From CAYQCH01 sp964415935 (GTDB taxonomy: Bacteria; Patescibacteriota; Patescibacteriia; VMEV01; CAYQCH01): DNA of 38,933 bases. Below are positions 38,880 through 38,933 of the stretch, piece by piece. The position numbers and the translations under genes were made by a program. A model generated the notes under the pieces. It did no database searches. It saw only the letters and a program-made list of their open reading frames with translations, and was not told where the DNA came from. The DNA is taken from the NCBI GenBank assembly GCA_964415935.1, contig CAYQCH010000005.1:1-38933 (forward strand), given 5' to 3'. Position 1 is the first letter of the stretch. The number at the start of each line of letters is the position of its first letter.

Positions 38880-38933
38880 GCCCAAATGGCGGAACTGGCA
38901 GACGCGCACGACTCAAAATCGTGTTCCTTCGGG
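38880..38933 (+). tRNA. tRNA-Leu (anticodon CAA), 3' part cut by the window end
   Basis: The acceptor GCCCAAA, a D arm of class II type (GGCGGAACTGGCAGACGC), the anticodon arm CACGA/TCGTG and loop CTCAAAA with CAA are readable. The sequence stops in the long variable arm, as expected for Leu. Confidence 0.9.

Noticed and set aside
37106..38933. parS site near parAB
   Set aside because: No 16-bp TGTTTCACGTGAAACA-like palindrome was seen in or around the pair.
1..38933. CRISPR array, insertion sequence, integrase or rRNA genes
   Set aside because: No regularly spaced repeats, no transposase or integrase motifs and no rRNA sequence were found anywhere in the window.

Overview
The window is an unfinished bacterial scaffold: two 100-base runs of N mark contig joins, one inside a gene and one at a join whose two flanks are the same sequence. 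GC content is moderately high overall, genes are densely packed, and most -10 boxes read TATACT or TATAAT. Many of these sit only 4-12 bases before the start codon, suggesting near-leaderless mRNAs. Several features together suggest a Patescibacteria/Candidate Phyla Radiation genome, probably from a metagenome. They are a short Rel protein without its C-terminal half, a TopA without zinc fingers, a C-terminal 'YAFPN...TYRPG...GVLRWV' domain on two exported proteins, a small RRM protein and a BCAM0308-type zinc ribbon. This taxonomic call is inference, not proof.

Layout. 1-2400: the tail of a cupredoxin-like protein and a Cu(I) P-type ATPase (copper handling). 2412-9110: rhodanese, Gmad2 lipoprotein, hemerythrin, an unrecognised lipoprotein, a phage-holin-like membrane protein, YceI, Pcm, MscS, an M23 peptidase and a divergent MerR/TipAS regulator. 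The last two share a perfect palindrome. 9155-11911: a large Ig-like lipoprotein broken by a gap, and a methyltransferase. 11962-15691: a minus-strand run of seven small genes (VOC, TspO, DUF1761, SRPBCC, a 31-residue basic protein, DoxX, DUF817). 15903-20660: BCAM0308 protein, an exported Ig-like protein, PadR plus its membrane partner, DUF1428 and a MATE exporter. 20820-23028: an AT-richer accessory block beside tRNA-Asn. 23280-28295: DUF72, then Ku and a three-domain LigD, a complete two-component NHEJ system, and a Ca2+/cation antiporter. 28446-29129: RRM protein and HU.

29130-38933 carries core genome-maintenance genes: dprA, topA, a (p)ppGpp synthetase/hydrolase, parB and parA, and the start of a tRNA-Leu. 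Three unusual elements sit among them. The first is a compact three-way-junction RNA with its own promoter (about 29267-29405). The second is an orphan, very GC-rich gene with a structured leader, placed between dprA and topA. The third is an AT-rich AIPR-type (abortive infection) gene between topA and rel, preceded by promoter, short ORF, hairpins and intrinsic terminator, an attenuator-like layout.

The best candidates for undescribed biology are the three-way-junction RNA, the AIPR gene with its terminator-containing leader, and the orphan gene with its hairpin leader. None could be searched against a database here, so novelty is unproven.
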